A stretch of DNA of 64,000 bases from Massilia sp. HP4 (lineage in GTDB: Bacteria; Pseudomonadota; Gammaproteobacteria; Burkholderiales; Burkholderiaceae_D): assembly GCF_005222695.1 (NCBI RefSeq), contig NZ_STGG01000052.1, forward strand, positions 24,359 through 88,358, in the 5' to 3' direction. Position 1 is the stretch's first letter, and each line of letters opens with the position of its first letter. The notes below the pieces were generated by a model. That model saw only the letters and a program-made list of their open reading frames with translations, did no database searches and was not told the DNA's origin. Below are positions 1-10,777 of the stretch, piece after piece. The position numbers and the translations under genes are program-made.

Positions 1-58
1 ACCCTGCCATGGTCAGCGCGACGCCGGTTGGGCTGAGCTGGATGAATCCTTCGAACAC
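1..58 (-). CDS. Possible 5' end of a gene leaving the window (uncertain)
   Basis: On the minus strand a GTG at position 58 is preceded by GGGAG at a usable distance and opens a frame reading about 19 residues (VFEGFIQLSPTGVALTMAG) before the window ends. This is only a start-like signal. The fragment is too short to assign a family, and nothing else supports it. It lies about 140 bp downstream of the TerD-vWA gene in the same direction, so it could be the next gene of that unit. Confidence 0.25.
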   Translation of the reverse strand, partial: MFEGFIQLSPTGVALTMAG

Positions 59-198
59 GTTGTTCTCCCTGGTATATGCGACGATGCGGACGTCTTTACG
101 TCCTGGCGATACCGAAAGAATAACGTGGGGCGGCCCAAGGCCAATGCAGGAATAGAAAGGCTTTTACCCTTCTATTAACGCCATGATGGCCATCGACG

Positions 199-1533
199 TC
201 AGCCGATCATGCCGCGCTGGCGAGCTTGCCTTACCCACGCTGGGTACTCGTTCATCAACAGGTCGTACAGCGCGCCGTCGGAATGCTCGTCGGGAGAGGC
301 GACCGCGAAGAAGTCGGCATTGTCGAGCAGGCGGCCATCGAGATCGTCCAGCTTTTCCAGGAACGGGAAATCGGAGTCGGCGAAGTTGGCCAGGGCCTTG
401 GACCTGGATTTGCGGCCCTTGCCGATGCCCATGAACTGCCAGAAGATCGGTTCGCGGCTGGCCCAGCGCAGCTGGCGCTCGGTCAGCGATTTATCGGAGG
501 TCGAGCCGTCGGTCACGAACATCACGTACACCGGCACCTCGGCCTTGACCGCGGCCTTGCGCTCGCCGCCGAAGCCATCCGGGAAGTAATGGCGGCGCAC
601 CGCCTCGATCGCCGCGCCGTAGCGGGTATCGCCTTCGAGCGGATGCTTGTCGATGACGTGCCTGATGTAGTTCGACCAGTTCGACAGGCCCATCGGAGCG
701 CCCTGGTGCACGTTGCGGCCGAACAGGAAGACGTCGATCTCGCCGTCGTCGTCGAAGCGGCAACCCAGCGCCAGGATGCGCTCGGCGAACTGCTGCACCA
801 GGCCCTTGCGGTACAGGGTGCTCATCGAGCCCGAGATGTCCAGCACCAGGCAGACCTTGGCCCGGTGCTGGGCCAGGCCGGCCTTTTCCAGCGACACCGC
901 GGCCGACTTGACCAGGTTGACCAGTTGCGGGGCGGATTGCGCGACGCGCTTTTCCAGGTCGACCACGGACGCACGCGGCGCGGCCGGCGCCGGCGCTGGA
1001 GCCGGCCGCGCTTCGTCGGCGACCGCGCCGCCGAAATGCCGCACCAGCGCATCGAGGCCGCCGTTGAAACCCTGGCCGACGGCCATGAAGCGCCAGCCGC
1101 CATCCTTGCGATACAGCTCGCCCAGCATGACCGCCTTCTCGCCCGCGAAATCGCGGCCACTGAAGTCGAAGCGGGCAAACTCGCCCTGCGCCCCGACCAG
1201 GCGCAGGCAGCCCGCCTGCAATTGCGACATCGGCGCATTGCCGTCGGTGCTGGCCACGATGCTGAGCCGCTCGACCCAGGCCGGCAGGTTCGCGAGCCGC
1301 AAGTGAAAGCCCGCGGCGTCAAGCCCCACGCTGCCCTGCGCCACGCCGCCACAGGGCGTGGACGGCTGGTTGAAGAACGTCATGTAGCGCTCATCAAGCA
1401 GCTTGCCGCCGGCGTCGAGCCCGAAGCAGGCGAAGTCCAGCGCCAGGCCCTGGGCCGACAGGCCGGCCTGCAGCACGCCATCGGGAACCACCTGCGCCAG
1501 GGGCAGGCGCTCGCCACGTTCCAGCTGCTTCAT
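199..1533 (-). CDS. TerD domain-von Willebrand A fusion protein (TerF-like)
   Basis: This 444-residue protein has a TerD-type domain at about residues 1-170, a Pro/Ala-rich linker (about 175-188) and a vWA domain (about 225-435). The vWA metal-ion-dependent adhesion site is visible as DISGS (232-236), an intervening GDT (301-303) and TDGS (341-344). TerD domains bind Ca2+ in the tellurite/stress-resistance (ter) family, and the TerD+vWA order is that of TerF. No signal peptide is seen, so it is expected in the cytoplasm. The ATG at 1533 has GGAG six bases upstream. A TerC-family gene ends 29 bp upstream in the same direction, so the two are probably co-transcribed. Other ter genes (terA, terB, terZ) are not in the window, so a tellurite role is inference only; general envelope stress is equally likely. 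Confidence 0.87.
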   Translation of the reverse strand: MKQLERGERLPLAQVVPDGVLQAGLSAQGLALDFACFGLDAGGKLLDERYMTFFNQPSTPCGGVAQGSVGLDAAGFHLRLANLPAWVERLSIVASTDGNAPMSQLQAGCLRLVGAQGEFARFDFSGRDFAGEKAVMLGELYRKDGGWRFMAVGQGFNGGLDALVRHFGGAVADEARPAPAPAPAAPRASVVDLEKRVAQSAPQLVNLVKSAAVSLEKAGLAQHRAKVCLVLDISGSMSTLYRKGLVQQFAERILALGCRFDDDGEIDVFLFGRNVHQGAPMGLSNWSNYIRHVIDKHPLEGDTRYGAAIEAVRRHYFPDGFGGERKAAVKAEVPVYVMFVTDGSTSDKSLTERQLRWASREPIFWQFMGIGKGRKSRSKALANFADSDFPFLEKLDDLDGRLLDNADFFAVASPDEHSDGALYDLLMNEYPAWVRQARQRGMIG

Positions 1534-1562
1534 GTCACGCTCCAGTCAAGAGGGCGATCCGC

Positions 1563-3128
1563 TCAGCCCTTCTCGGGCGGCGGGGCGAATTCGTCGTCGA
1601 TGCGGGTCACGATCACGGTCGCGATGCGGCGCTCCAGCACCTGCGCCACCTCGAATCTGAAGCCTTCGATCTCGACCGCATCGCCCACCTTCGGCAAGGT
1701 GCCGAAGCGTTCCAGCATCAGGCCGGCCAGCGAGGTGTAGTCGTCGGTGTCGCCGACCAGGGCGTCCGCCTCGAGCACCTGCTCCAGGTAGTGCAGGTCG
1801 GCGCTGCCGTCGACCCGCCAGCGGCCCGGACCCAGCGCCTGCACCACCGGCTGCTCGTCCTCGTCGGGGAATTCGCCGGCGATCGCTTCCAGGATGTCGA
1901 TCGGCGTCACCAGGCCCTGCAGCGTGCCGTATTCGTCGGCGATGATCACCAGCTGGCCATGCGAGCGCTTGAGGCGGTCCATGACCTTGAGCACGCCGCT
2001 GGCGTCGGGCATGATGATCGGCGTGCGGATATGGGCCGCATCGATCGCGCCGGACTGGGTCAGGTCGGCGATCAGGTCCTTGGCGCGCGCGACGCCGATC
2101 ACTTCGTCCAGTTGGCCGCGGCACACCGGGAAGAAGCCGTGCGGAGTGGCCAGCAGCTGGGCGCGGATGGTGTCGGCATCATCCTCGATATTGATCCACG
2201 AGATATCCGAGCGGTTGGTCATGATCGTGCGCACCGAGCGCTGCGACAGGCTCAATACGCCGCTGACCATATTGCGCTCTTCGGCCTCGAAGGCCGGTTC
2301 CTCGGCGGCCTTGGTTTCGGCTTCCGGCTCGTCATGCTGGTCGGCGCCGCGCTTGCTGCCCAGCAGGCGCAACACGGCGTCGGCGGTGCGGTCGCGCAGC
2401 GGGATGTGCGCTTCCTGCTTGATGAAGTTGCGGCGCGCCAGCTGGTTGAAGAACTCGATCACGACCGAGAAGCCGATCGCGGCGTACAGGTAACCCTTCG
2501 GAATGTGGAAGCCCAGGCCTTCGGCGATCAGCGACAGGCCGATCATCAGCAGGAAGGACAGGCACAGCACGACCACGGTCGGATGGGCGTTGACGAAGCG
2601 CGTCAGCGGCTTGGATGCGAACAGCATGACGCCCATCGAGATGACGACGGCGGCCATCATGACGCCCAGGTGTTCGACCATGCCGACCGCGGTGATCACG
2701 GCGTCGAGCGAGAACACGGCGTCGAGCACGATGATCTGCGCCACCACGGCGGCGAAGCTGGCGTATTCGCGCTTGCCGGTCTGGACCTGCGATTTGCCTT
2801 CGACGCGCTCATGCAGTTCGATGGTCGCCTTGGCGAGCAGGAAGATGCCGCCGATGAGCAGGATCAGGTCGCGGCCGGAGAACGCCAGCGTGCCGATACT
2901 AAACAAGGGTGCGGTCAGCGTGACCAGCCACGAGATCATCGTGAGAAGGCCGAGGCGCATGATCATGGCGAGGGACAGGCCGAGGAGCCGTGCCTTGTCG
3001 CGCTGGTGCGGGGGAAGTTTGTCCGCCAGGATGGCGATGAAGATCAGGTTGTCGATGCCCAGGACGATTTCGAGCACGACAAGAGTGAGCAAGCCGACCC
3101 ATATATTCGGGTCAAGTAGCCATTCCAT
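1563..3128 (-). CDS. TerC family membrane protein with CBS pair and CorC/HlyC domain
   Basis: This 521-residue protein begins MEWLLDP, the usual start of this family. About seven hydrophobic segments in residues 1-230 form the TerC domain, with acidic intramembrane motifs (LEIVLGIDNL near 20-28 and LDAVFSLDAVITAVG near 135-149). A CBS-domain pair follows at about 290-425, and a CorC/HlyC-type transporter-associated domain at about 435-515. This is the architecture of E. coli YoaE/YegH. TerC proteins are implicated in metal-ion (notably Mn2+) export and membrane-protein metalation; the substrate cannot be read here. The frame is open upstream to 3272, but family N-termini favour 3128. No strong Shine-Dalgarno precedes it, and an in-frame ATG at 3158 is the alternative. 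The TerD-vWA gene follows 29 bp downstream. Confidence 0.88.
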   Translation of the reverse strand: MEWLLDPNIWVGLLTLVVLEIVLGIDNLIFIAILADKLPPHQRDKARLLGLSLAMIMRLGLLTMISWLVTLTAPLFSIGTLAFSGRDLILLIGGIFLLAKATIELHERVEGKSQVQTGKREYASFAAVVAQIIVLDAVFSLDAVITAVGMVEHLGVMMAAVVISMGVMLFASKPLTRFVNAHPTVVVLCLSFLLMIGLSLIAEGLGFHIPKGYLYAAIGFSVVIEFFNQLARRNFIKQEAHIPLRDRTADAVLRLLGSKRGADQHDEPEAETKAAEEPAFEAEERNMVSGVLSLSQRSVRTIMTNRSDISWINIEDDADTIRAQLLATPHGFFPVCRGQLDEVIGVARAKDLIADLTQSGAIDAAHIRTPIIMPDASGVLKVMDRLKRSHGQLVIIADEYGTLQGLVTPIDILEAIAGEFPDEDEQPVVQALGPGRWRVDGSADLHYLEQVLEADALVGDTDDYTSLAGLMLERFGTLPKVGDAVEIEGFRFEVAQVLERRIATVIVTRIDDEFAPPPEKG

Positions 3129-3317
3129 TGGAGAGTTTTGTAGTGAAGGAAGGGGCATTGTACGCGATCGTGCCGGCAACGGGCCAGAACCGCGATCGCT
3201 CGTCCACCGTCCGTCCATGGACCTCGATGTTTCCGTAAGGATATAATCGTTGCAGGCGTAAGGTATACTCATTCATCCGGAAGACCGGGAAAAGATACGT
3301 GTAACGAGGGGGCGGCA

Positions 3318-3797
3318 ATGGGACTCATGGGAATTCTTGGATTTTTCGTGGTGGTGGGCGGCCTCATTGCCATGTCCACCACCAGCCGCGTCTTCATGAC
3401 CATCCTGTTTGGCGCGAGTATCTACTATTGGCAGTCCATTTCCGCCGTTCTGCACGGCGGAAATGGCCCTAGCCTGGATGAACTTAAAATGGCAATGACG
3501 CTGTTAAGCGCCAATATTGGTGGCTTCATCGTTGCCACGGTGTTAGGCGTACTTAAAAGCGATAGTGGCAGTGATCGCCATTATCGGGAGAAAAGAAAGG
3601 TCTTCTTGATTTTCCTGGCGAAGTGGGGCTCGATCTATGCGGCCTACGCTTACATCTGCGGAAAGCTGATCGATTGGGGTTACGGTGAAGAGGGCATAGG
3701 CTGGTTCTTCATGCGCGCCTGGGGAGTCTATGGTTTTATCGTCCTGCTCGTCCTTTGGTTTGTCTTCAAGCCACGCAAGCAGATACACAAAGCCTGA
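3318..3797 (+). CDS. Small polytopic membrane protein, unknown function
   Basis: This 159-residue protein has about four to five hydrophobic segments (near residues 4-22, 24-42, 61-81, 97-115 and 128-151) and a basic C-terminal tail (KPRKQIHKA), so the C-terminus is probably cytoplasmic. ATG 3318 is preceded by a strong purine run (GAGGGGG). It is divergent from the TerC gene across about 190 bp. I do not recognise a family. Its base composition is lower in GC than its neighbours, and it is followed directly by a decayed transporter gene, which fits a region of gene turnover. No catalytic motif is visible. Confidence 0.7.
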   Translation: MGLMGILGFFVVVGGLIAMSTTSRVFMTILFGASIYYWQSISAVLHGGNGPSLDELKMAMTLLSANIGGFIVATVLGVLKSDSGSDRHYREKRKVFLIFLAKWGSIYAAYAYICGKLIDWGYGEEGIGWFFMRAWGVYGFIVLLVLWFVFKPRKQIHKA

Positions 3798-3839
3798 CAG
3801 CCGTACAACGCATACCTGGCATTCCGGTCCGGCCAGTCC

Positions 3840-4370
3840 GACACCGGACCGGGATTGGGCGCCGCCATGCCGAACGCGGTGATCCTGATGAGCGAATTCT
3901 GCCCCCAACCGCAAGCGCGCCGTGCTCACCAATGCAATGTTCTGCGGCTTCCCGCTCGGCGCTGCCGTCGGTGGCTTTCTCGCGGCCTGGATGATCCCGC
4001 TCCGGGAGCAGGCGCAGCGTGCTGCTGCTGGGCGGCCTGGCGCCGCTGCTGGAGGGACTCTCGATCATTTTGCTGTTGCCGGAGTCGGTGCGCCTCCTGG
4101 TCGCGCGCGGCGCCGGCCACGAACGCATCCGCGCCATCCTGCACCACGTCTCACCAAGCGCCGATGAGGCTTGCGCTGCTGGTGGTGCTCGGGGCCGGGC
4201 TGGCGATGAACACCGCGCAGGCATCGCTGCCGCTGGCGGCGGCCTTCTGCCCCCGGCCGCGCGACCGGCGTGACGGGCGCCGGATCACTGGGGGATAGTG
4301 GCCTGGCTGGCGCTGCTGGTCAAGCAGGCCGCGGAATGCGCAGGCAAGCGGCCGGCGTAACCTTCAATCG
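3840..4370 (+). pseudogene. Remnant of an MFS aromatic-acid transporter (AAHS family)
   Basis: Fragments of one protein lie in successive plus-strand frames. GLGAAMPNAVILMSEFCPQ (from about 3846) is followed in another frame by TNAMFCGFPLGAAVGGFLAA (from about 3925), then LLLGGLAPLLEGLSIILLLPESV (from about 4022) and shorter C-terminal scraps to about 4300. These are the conserved central segments of aromatic acid:H+ symporters such as benzoate or 4-hydroxybenzoate permeases, normally about 450 residues. Here the N-terminal third is missing and at least two frameshifts plus internal deletions are present, so no full transporter can be made. No adjacent aromatic-degradation genes remain. Confidence 0.75.
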
Positions 4371-5185
4371 GCCGCCGGCGCCGTCCTGCGCGCCGGCAGC
4401 ATCGGGTCGAGCAGCTGGCCGCCGAGCGTCGGGGCGCATGGCGTATCGGTCCCGACCTCGGCCGGCCAGTGCCTGGGCAGGTAATGGCTGCCGAACAGCC
4501 GGTCCAGGAACGGCAGGGTCGACGCGTAGTTGCGGTTGATGTGGTCGTGGCGGCTGTGGTGCCAGTGGTGGAAGGCCGGCGTCGTCACCAGCCATTCCAG
4601 TGGGCCGAGGCGCCAGCGCAGGTTGGCGTGGATGAAGAAGCCCCATACATTGCCGAGCACCAGCAGCAGCGCCGGCGTGGCGCTGCCTTCCAGGCTGGGT
4701 GTGGCCAGGCCCAGCATATACAGCGGCACCAGGCCGAACAGCCGGGTGATGACCATGTCGACCGGGTGATTGCGCGTATTGGTCAAGAAATGCATGCGCT
4801 CGGCGGTATGGTGCAGCGCATGGAAGCGCCACAGCCAGGGGATCTCATGGCTCAGGCGATGTCCCCAATAAAAGCCGGTCTCGGCGACGACGAAGGCCAG
4901 CAGGACGCGCGCCGCCATGGGCAGCTCGGCGACGGTCGTCGTCAGCGCGGCCGGCGCCAGGTGGTGGGCGGCCGTGGCCAGCAGCGCCATCGGGATCGTC
5001 AGCAGCAGGATCGGCACCAGGCTGCTGATGAAGTAATAGGCCAGGTTGTGGCGCAGCTGGGGATTCGGCTGCTCATGGCGCATGCCGAACCAGCGCTCGA
5101 GCGGGACGAACAGGGCCGTCAGCAGCACGAGCCAGACGCAGGTGCGCGCTACGTCAACGGCGAACTCGGACAGAAATGCGTTCAT
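4364..5185 (-). CDS. Sterol desaturase / fatty acid hydroxylase family protein
   Basis: This 273-residue integral membrane protein carries the three histidine clusters that hold the di-iron centre of the fatty-acid hydroxylase superfamily: HRLSH (109-113), HALHH (122-126) and HHWHH (206-210). Additional conserved histidines and NRNY follow. Hydrophobic segments occur at about 13-29, 50-72, 90-106 and 145-186. Members oxidise C-H bonds of lipids using O2 at the cytoplasmic face of the membrane. The substrate here (sterol-like, carotenoid or acyl chain) cannot be told. It starts at the ATG at 5185 and is about 100 bp downstream of the PEP-CTERM gene in the same direction, with no evident functional link. 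Confidence 0.88.
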   Translation of the reverse strand: MNAFLSEFAVDVARTCVWLVLLTALFVPLERWFGMRHEQPNPQLRHNLAYYFISSLVPILLLTIPMALLATAAHHLAPAALTTTVAELPMAARVLLAFVVAETGFYWGHRLSHEIPWLWRFHALHHTAERMHFLTNTRNHPVDMVITRLFGLVPLYMLGLATPSLEGSATPALLLVLGNVWGFFIHANLRWRLGPLEWLVTTPAFHHWHHSRHDHINRNYASTLPFLDRLFGSHYLPRHWPAEVGTDTPCAPTLGGQLLDPMLPARRTAPAAD

Positions 5186-5282
5186 GGGATGCTGCGGTCA
5201 AGCGATCTCGGTGGCGCCGGCGCGAACCGCGGCGCGCGATGTGCAGCGCGCCGTGGATCGGCAGGTCATGGCCTGGCCGTGC

Positions 5283-6023
5283 TTATGCCTGGCCGTTACG
5301 GCGACGGCGTGCAATGAAACCGATCATGCCGAGGCCGGCCAGCATCAGCGCGCCAGTCGCAGGCTCGGGCACTTCCGCGTGCAGTTGCACATTATCGAGC
5401 AGCATGAACGGTGGGCCACCGGAATTGGTGCGTTGCGACAGGAAGGACAGCCATTCCTCGGTGCTGGTGGCGGTGAAGTACATGGTGGCTTTTTGCCATC
5501 CGCTGAAAGCTCCTGGAGCAATGCTCAGCTTATTGGTGTCCTGCAAGGCATCGCCGAAGCCGACTTCCCACCAGACGTCAGTGTTATCGCTTTTTTTCCA
5601 GTCATACTGCTGGGCCAGCGCGTATTCAAAGGTCAGCTGGTAGGTGGTGCCGACTTCCAGGCCGTTGACGAGCTGTTTGAGCGTGCCTGGGCCATAGTCA
5701 GGGTCGGAAGCGAAGAAATTGCCGCCCGATGGGGACATGAAGAAATTATCGCCAGAACCGTTCAAGCGCATCTTGCCGCCATGTTCATGCGCGTTTTTGC
5801 CATTCATCAGGAAGTTATAGCCGCCGCTATCGCCGCCATCTTTGCTGCTGATCCAGTGATTGATCGTGACGCCGTTTTCTTCCAGGTAAGCGCCATTGAC
5901 AATGTGGCTGTGGGCGATGACGTTGGCTTCGAAACCGCCATTCTTGATCAGGTTCGCGTGCGCGAGGTTGGTGGTGAAGGCGAGGACGGCAGACATGAAC
6001 AGCAAAGCTGACTTGAGACGCAT
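5283..6023 (-). CDS. PEP-CTERM sorting domain exported protein
   Basis: This 246-residue protein has a clear signal peptide (about 1-23, ending LAHA) and an N-terminal segment NLIKNGGFEA typical of DUF642-like, carbohydrate-binding-type exported proteins. The C-terminus is a textbook PEP-CTERM signal: VPEPATGALMLAGLGMIGF followed by an arginine cluster. Such proteins are processed by an exosortase and linked to extracellular polysaccharide. No exosortase gene or EPS cluster is in the window, so sorting must be done by a distant locus. ATG 6023 has GGAG eight bases upstream. The long AT-rich region upstream is the probable promoter. Confidence 0.9.
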   Translation of the reverse strand: MRLKSALLFMSAVLAFTTNLAHANLIKNGGFEANVIAHSHIVNGAYLEENGVTINHWISSKDGGDSGGYNFLMNGKNAHEHGGKMRLNGSGDNFFMSPSGGNFFASDPDYGPGTLKQLVNGLEVGTTYQLTFEYALAQQYDWKKSDNTDVWWEVGFGDALQDTNKLSIAPGAFSGWQKATMYFTATSTEEWLSFLSQRTNSGGPPFMLLDNVQLHAEVPEPATGALMLAGLGMIGFIARRRRNGQA

Positions 6024-6550
6024 GGCGCAAGCTCCGGAATGTTAGAAAAAAAAATTGGTAAGTAAGCGCCGGCAGGTGATGGGCCGGACGGCAGGCTCGA
6101 ACGGGATGGGGCCGATCCGCCAAGCGCATTAGAAATTTGATATCGATTAATATTTCTTGCAATGGACACATTCTATCAGACACTTGCTGCTTGAAAATCA
6201 ATACTCTGCGCGCAATAATATTTTCCATAAAGCAACATTTTACAATTGCCAGCAGGAATGCCTCCCCGTATTGACGCCCAGCTGGGTGAATACTATTGAG
6301 AAATAAGGCCTGCAATGAAAAACCGTTTCGATGCTTGTCGTCGCGAAAGGTTAATTAAGCAGTGCTGGGTGCATACCGTCACGGGTGATCGAAGACGATC
6401 TGCATGCTTTAGCGGACCAATTGCTTATCACCGAAAAACAACAGTTGGTCGCTTCATGGCCGATCCGGCGTGGATATCGGCGTGACCGACCTGGTCGCGT
6501 GGATACCCGATCAGGACTGACGACGCCCGGGCATCCTGGAACGTATGCTC
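6024..6550. other. Gene-free interval, AT-rich in part
   Basis: About 530 bp separate the start of the PEP-CTERM gene from the end of the diguanylate cyclase gene. The stretch 6120-6300 is distinctly AT-rich for this genome and probably holds the PEP-CTERM promoter. I see no convincing coding sequence, RNA gene or terminator. A 72-codon frame at 6385-6603 has no recognisable protein features. Confidence 0.5.
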
Positions 6551-7972
6551 TTAATCCATCGTATCGCTATAAAACGCCTGGCCGTTCCTTCCCTGTCCCT
6601 TGATGTAATACATCGCAATATCCGCATGGCGCATCAACTCATCGATCGTTTCTCCATCGTGGGGAAAGACCGCAATACCGATCGATGCGGAGATCAGCAC
6701 CTCATGCCCGCCCAGGTCGAATGGCAGATTCAGGCATTCCAGGAATTTGTCGGCAACCAGGCGTGCGTCGTCGCGCACGTGCAGGTCGGGCAAGACCACG
6801 GTAAATTCGTCGCCGCCCTGCCGTGCCAGCGTGTCGCCCTTGCGCAGGCAGCTTTTCAGGCGGGCCGTCACTTGCAGCAGTAGTTCATCGCCCTTGTCAT
6901 GACCGAGCGTATCATTGACCTGCTTGAATCGATCGAGGTCGATGAACATCGCCGCCAACTCGGTCCGGTTGCGTTTCGATTGGAGAATCGCCTGGCCGAG
7001 CCGGTCCTTGAACAGCTGGCGGTTCGGCAGGTCGGTCAGGACGTCATGATAGGCTTGATGAAGAATGACGGCTTCGGCCTGCTTGCGCGCCGTGATATCG
7101 CGTGCGATCCCGTAGGTGCCGAGATATCGCGGCCCGCCCTGCTCCACATGGTCGAGGTGCATGCCGATCGCATTGAGCGACACGATCATCGAGGCATCGT
7201 CGGCGGTCTCGGCATGGGGCGCATTCGGCCGGCGTGTCATGCGCAATTCGACATCGCGCGAGGCCCGATCGCCGGAACGCCTTTCGTTGAATGCATAACG
7301 CGCCCGCGCGAAGTCTTCTTCGTGCACGAGCACGGAGTAATGCTGGCCGATCAATTCGCGGCGATCATAGCCCAGCAATTGGCATGCCCGATCGTTCACG
7401 AAAGTGAATCGACCCTCGGGTTCGACCATATAAATGATATCCGGCGAGGCGTCGACCATATAGCGGTAGGTGCGCTCGGACAGTTCGAGTCTGTAAGCGA
7501 TGTCGCGGTTGGTTTGCCGGAGCCGGCGCTGGGTCAGGACGTGATCGATGGTCTTGAACAGGTCTTGCTGGCTGAATGGCTTGCGCAGGAAATCGCGCGC
7601 GCCACCGCGCAAGGCGCCGATCGCGGCATCGATTCGCACGTTTCCGCTGACGATGATGACGTCGGTTTCGATGCAGTGATTGTTGATGAAGTCCATGACA
7701 TGGTGGCCATCCATGTCTTCCAGGCTCAGATCTAGCAACACCAGGTCGTAGCGGGTGCGGGACAGGCATGCCAGTGCTTCGGCGCCCGAGGCTGCCGTGT
7801 CGATGTCAAAATGGCGGTGGTGGAGCAATGCCTGCAGCGATGACAGCATGCGTGGCTCGTCGTCCACAAGCAGCAGTTTGGTGGACTGATTGGCTGCAGC
7901 AGCCGGCAAATGAACTGCAGGAAATGAATTATCGCCGAATGCGAGTTTGTTTGTTCGCGGACATAGATTCAT
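6551..7972 (-). CDS. Response regulator diguanylate cyclase (REC-PAS-GGDEF)
   Basis: This 473-residue cytoplasmic protein has a receiver domain (about 30-148) with acidic residues in LLVDDE (35-38), phospho-acceptor D81 in LLDLS and K131 in RKPF. A PAS domain follows at about 165-298, and a GGDEF domain at about 308-470. The active-site GGDEF (386-390) is intact. The inhibitory I-site RxxD (RKGD, 377-380) lies exactly five residues before it, so the protein should make c-di-GMP and be product-inhibited. No EAL domain follows. The cognate histidine kinase is not adjacent (orphan). The start at 7972 gives a 30-residue leader before the receiver; no strong Shine-Dalgarno is seen there. Confidence 0.92.
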   Translation of the reverse strand: MNLCPRTNKLAFGDNSFPAVHLPAAAANQSTKLLLVDDEPRMLSSLQALLHHRHFDIDTAASGAEALACLSRTRYDLVLLDLSLEDMDGHHVMDFINNHCIETDVIIVSGNVRIDAAIGALRGGARDFLRKPFSQQDLFKTIDHVLTQRRLRQTNRDIAYRLELSERTYRYMVDASPDIIYMVEPEGRFTFVNDRACQLLGYDRRELIGQHYSVLVHEEDFARARYAFNERRSGDRASRDVELRMTRRPNAPHAETADDASMIVSLNAIGMHLDHVEQGGPRYLGTYGIARDITARKQAEAVILHQAYHDVLTDLPNRQLFKDRLGQAILQSKRNRTELAAMFIDLDRFKQVNDTLGHDKGDELLLQVTARLKSCLRKGDTLARQGGDEFTVVLPDLHVRDDARLVADKFLECLNLPFDLGGHEVLISASIGIAVFPHDGETIDELMRHADIAMYYIKGQGRNGQAFYSDTMD

Positions 7973-8155
7973 ATCTGTAGGGATGGATAGCTTACACGTT
8001 CAACGCAGCAGGTTAGTTTATGCTCACTACATTAACATGGTCACAGAGTTTCAAATGCACATTGAAACTTCTCAAGAAGAATTGTTAACAATTTTCTTTG
8101 AGTACGATAAGGAAGGGCGAGCCAGCGTGCGATGTCTCAGCACGGCGCAGTAAAA

Positions 8156-8183
8156 AAATAGGCCACCCGAAGGTGGCCTATTT
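8156..8183 (-). terminator. Rho-independent terminator of tRNA-Ser
   Basis: On the minus strand a 12-bp stem AAATAGGCCACC / GGTGGCCTATTT closes on a TTCG tetraloop and is followed by a T-tract. It begins 8 bp after the tRNA 3' end. Confidence 0.9.
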
Positions 8184-8191
8184 CATATTCC

Positions 8192-8282
8192 TGGCGGAGA
8201 GAGGGGGATTCGAACCCCCGGTAGGCTATGAACCTACACACGCTTTCCAGGCGTGCGACTTAAACCACTCATCCATCTCTCC
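8192..8282 (-). tRNA. tRNA-Ser(GGA)
   Basis: The minus strand reads a 91-nt class II tRNA. The acceptor stem is GGAGAGA/TCTCTCC, the anticodon stem-loop is CACGC-CTGGAAA-GCGTG with anticodon GGA, a long variable arm (TAGGTTCATAGCCTA) follows, and the T arm contains GGTTCGAATCC. The discriminator is G and CCA is encoded. It should read UCC and UCU serine codons. Confidence 0.97.
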
Positions 8283-8317
8283 TGATGGGTCGACGTGGGA
8301 ACCCCACGAAGCCGCCT

Positions 8318-8345
8318 ATTATAGCAAGTATTCCCAGCAGTACAA
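8318..8345 (-). promoter_or_regulatory. Sigma-70-type promoter of tRNA-Ser
   Basis: On the minus strand TTGTAC (8340-8345) and TATAAT (8318-8323) are separated by 16 bp, about 36 bp upstream of the mature tRNA 5' end. The -10 is perfect; the -35 is partial. Confidence 0.65.
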
Positions 8346-8397
8346 GGCCGACAACGCGTCACCGACGACGCACCACACCGCAGATGGGGTTGAACGC

Positions 8398-8418
8398 GTG
8401 GATGGCTCAGCCATCCAC
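8398..8418. repeat. REP-like palindrome
   Basis: GTGGATGGCT and AGCCATCCAC form 10-bp inverted arms around one base, flanked by ACGC on one side and CCTAC on the other. It lies between the tRNA-Ser promoter and the acs terminator. The composition resembles the short extragenic palindromes of this bacterial group, but no second copy was noticed in this window. Confidence 0.4.
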
Positions 8419-8424
8419 CCTACA

Positions 8425-8460
8425 CAAAAAAATGCCCGCCCCTCTCCCGAGTCGGCGGGC
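8425..8460 (-). terminator. Rho-independent terminator of acs
   Basis: The minus strand has GCCCGCC and GGCGGGC arms around a 13-nt loop, followed by a run of seven T, 56 bp after the acs stop codon. Confidence 0.85.
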
Positions 8461-8515
8461 AAGCCTTGCGTCAGCCTTGTGGGCCGGCGCAGGCAGGTTG
8501 CTCAGGCAGTGTAGC

Positions 8516-10516
<2,001 letters not shown>

Positions 10517-10777
10517 ACTAGTCTCCATATTAATGTAGTAGGTTATGCCAGATACCATAGGGGGGCTCGCTTACTGAGCCCTTACATGGAAACCCCTGCG
10601 GCGGATCGATCGTCAAGCATTTGTCCGCTCTCTCGTGATGTTCGCCCTTATTCTAACGCCAGGCGTTGCAAAGCGTACAAGCAGCGCCCCATCCCGGCGC
10701 GTGCCCAACCTCATCGACACTCGCCGGTGTAAAATGCTGAGCTGAATTTTTTCGCATCCCCCTGGAGTTCCATCCCG

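Noticed and set aside
151..176. Hairpin AATAGAA / TTCTATT near the TerD-vWA stop codon
   Set aside because: Only a 7-bp AT-rich stem without a following T-run; too weak to call a terminator.
6385..6603. 72-codon open frame in the gap before the diguanylate cyclase
   Set aside because: No ribosome site, no recognisable features and it runs into the antisense of the diguanylate cyclase 3' end.
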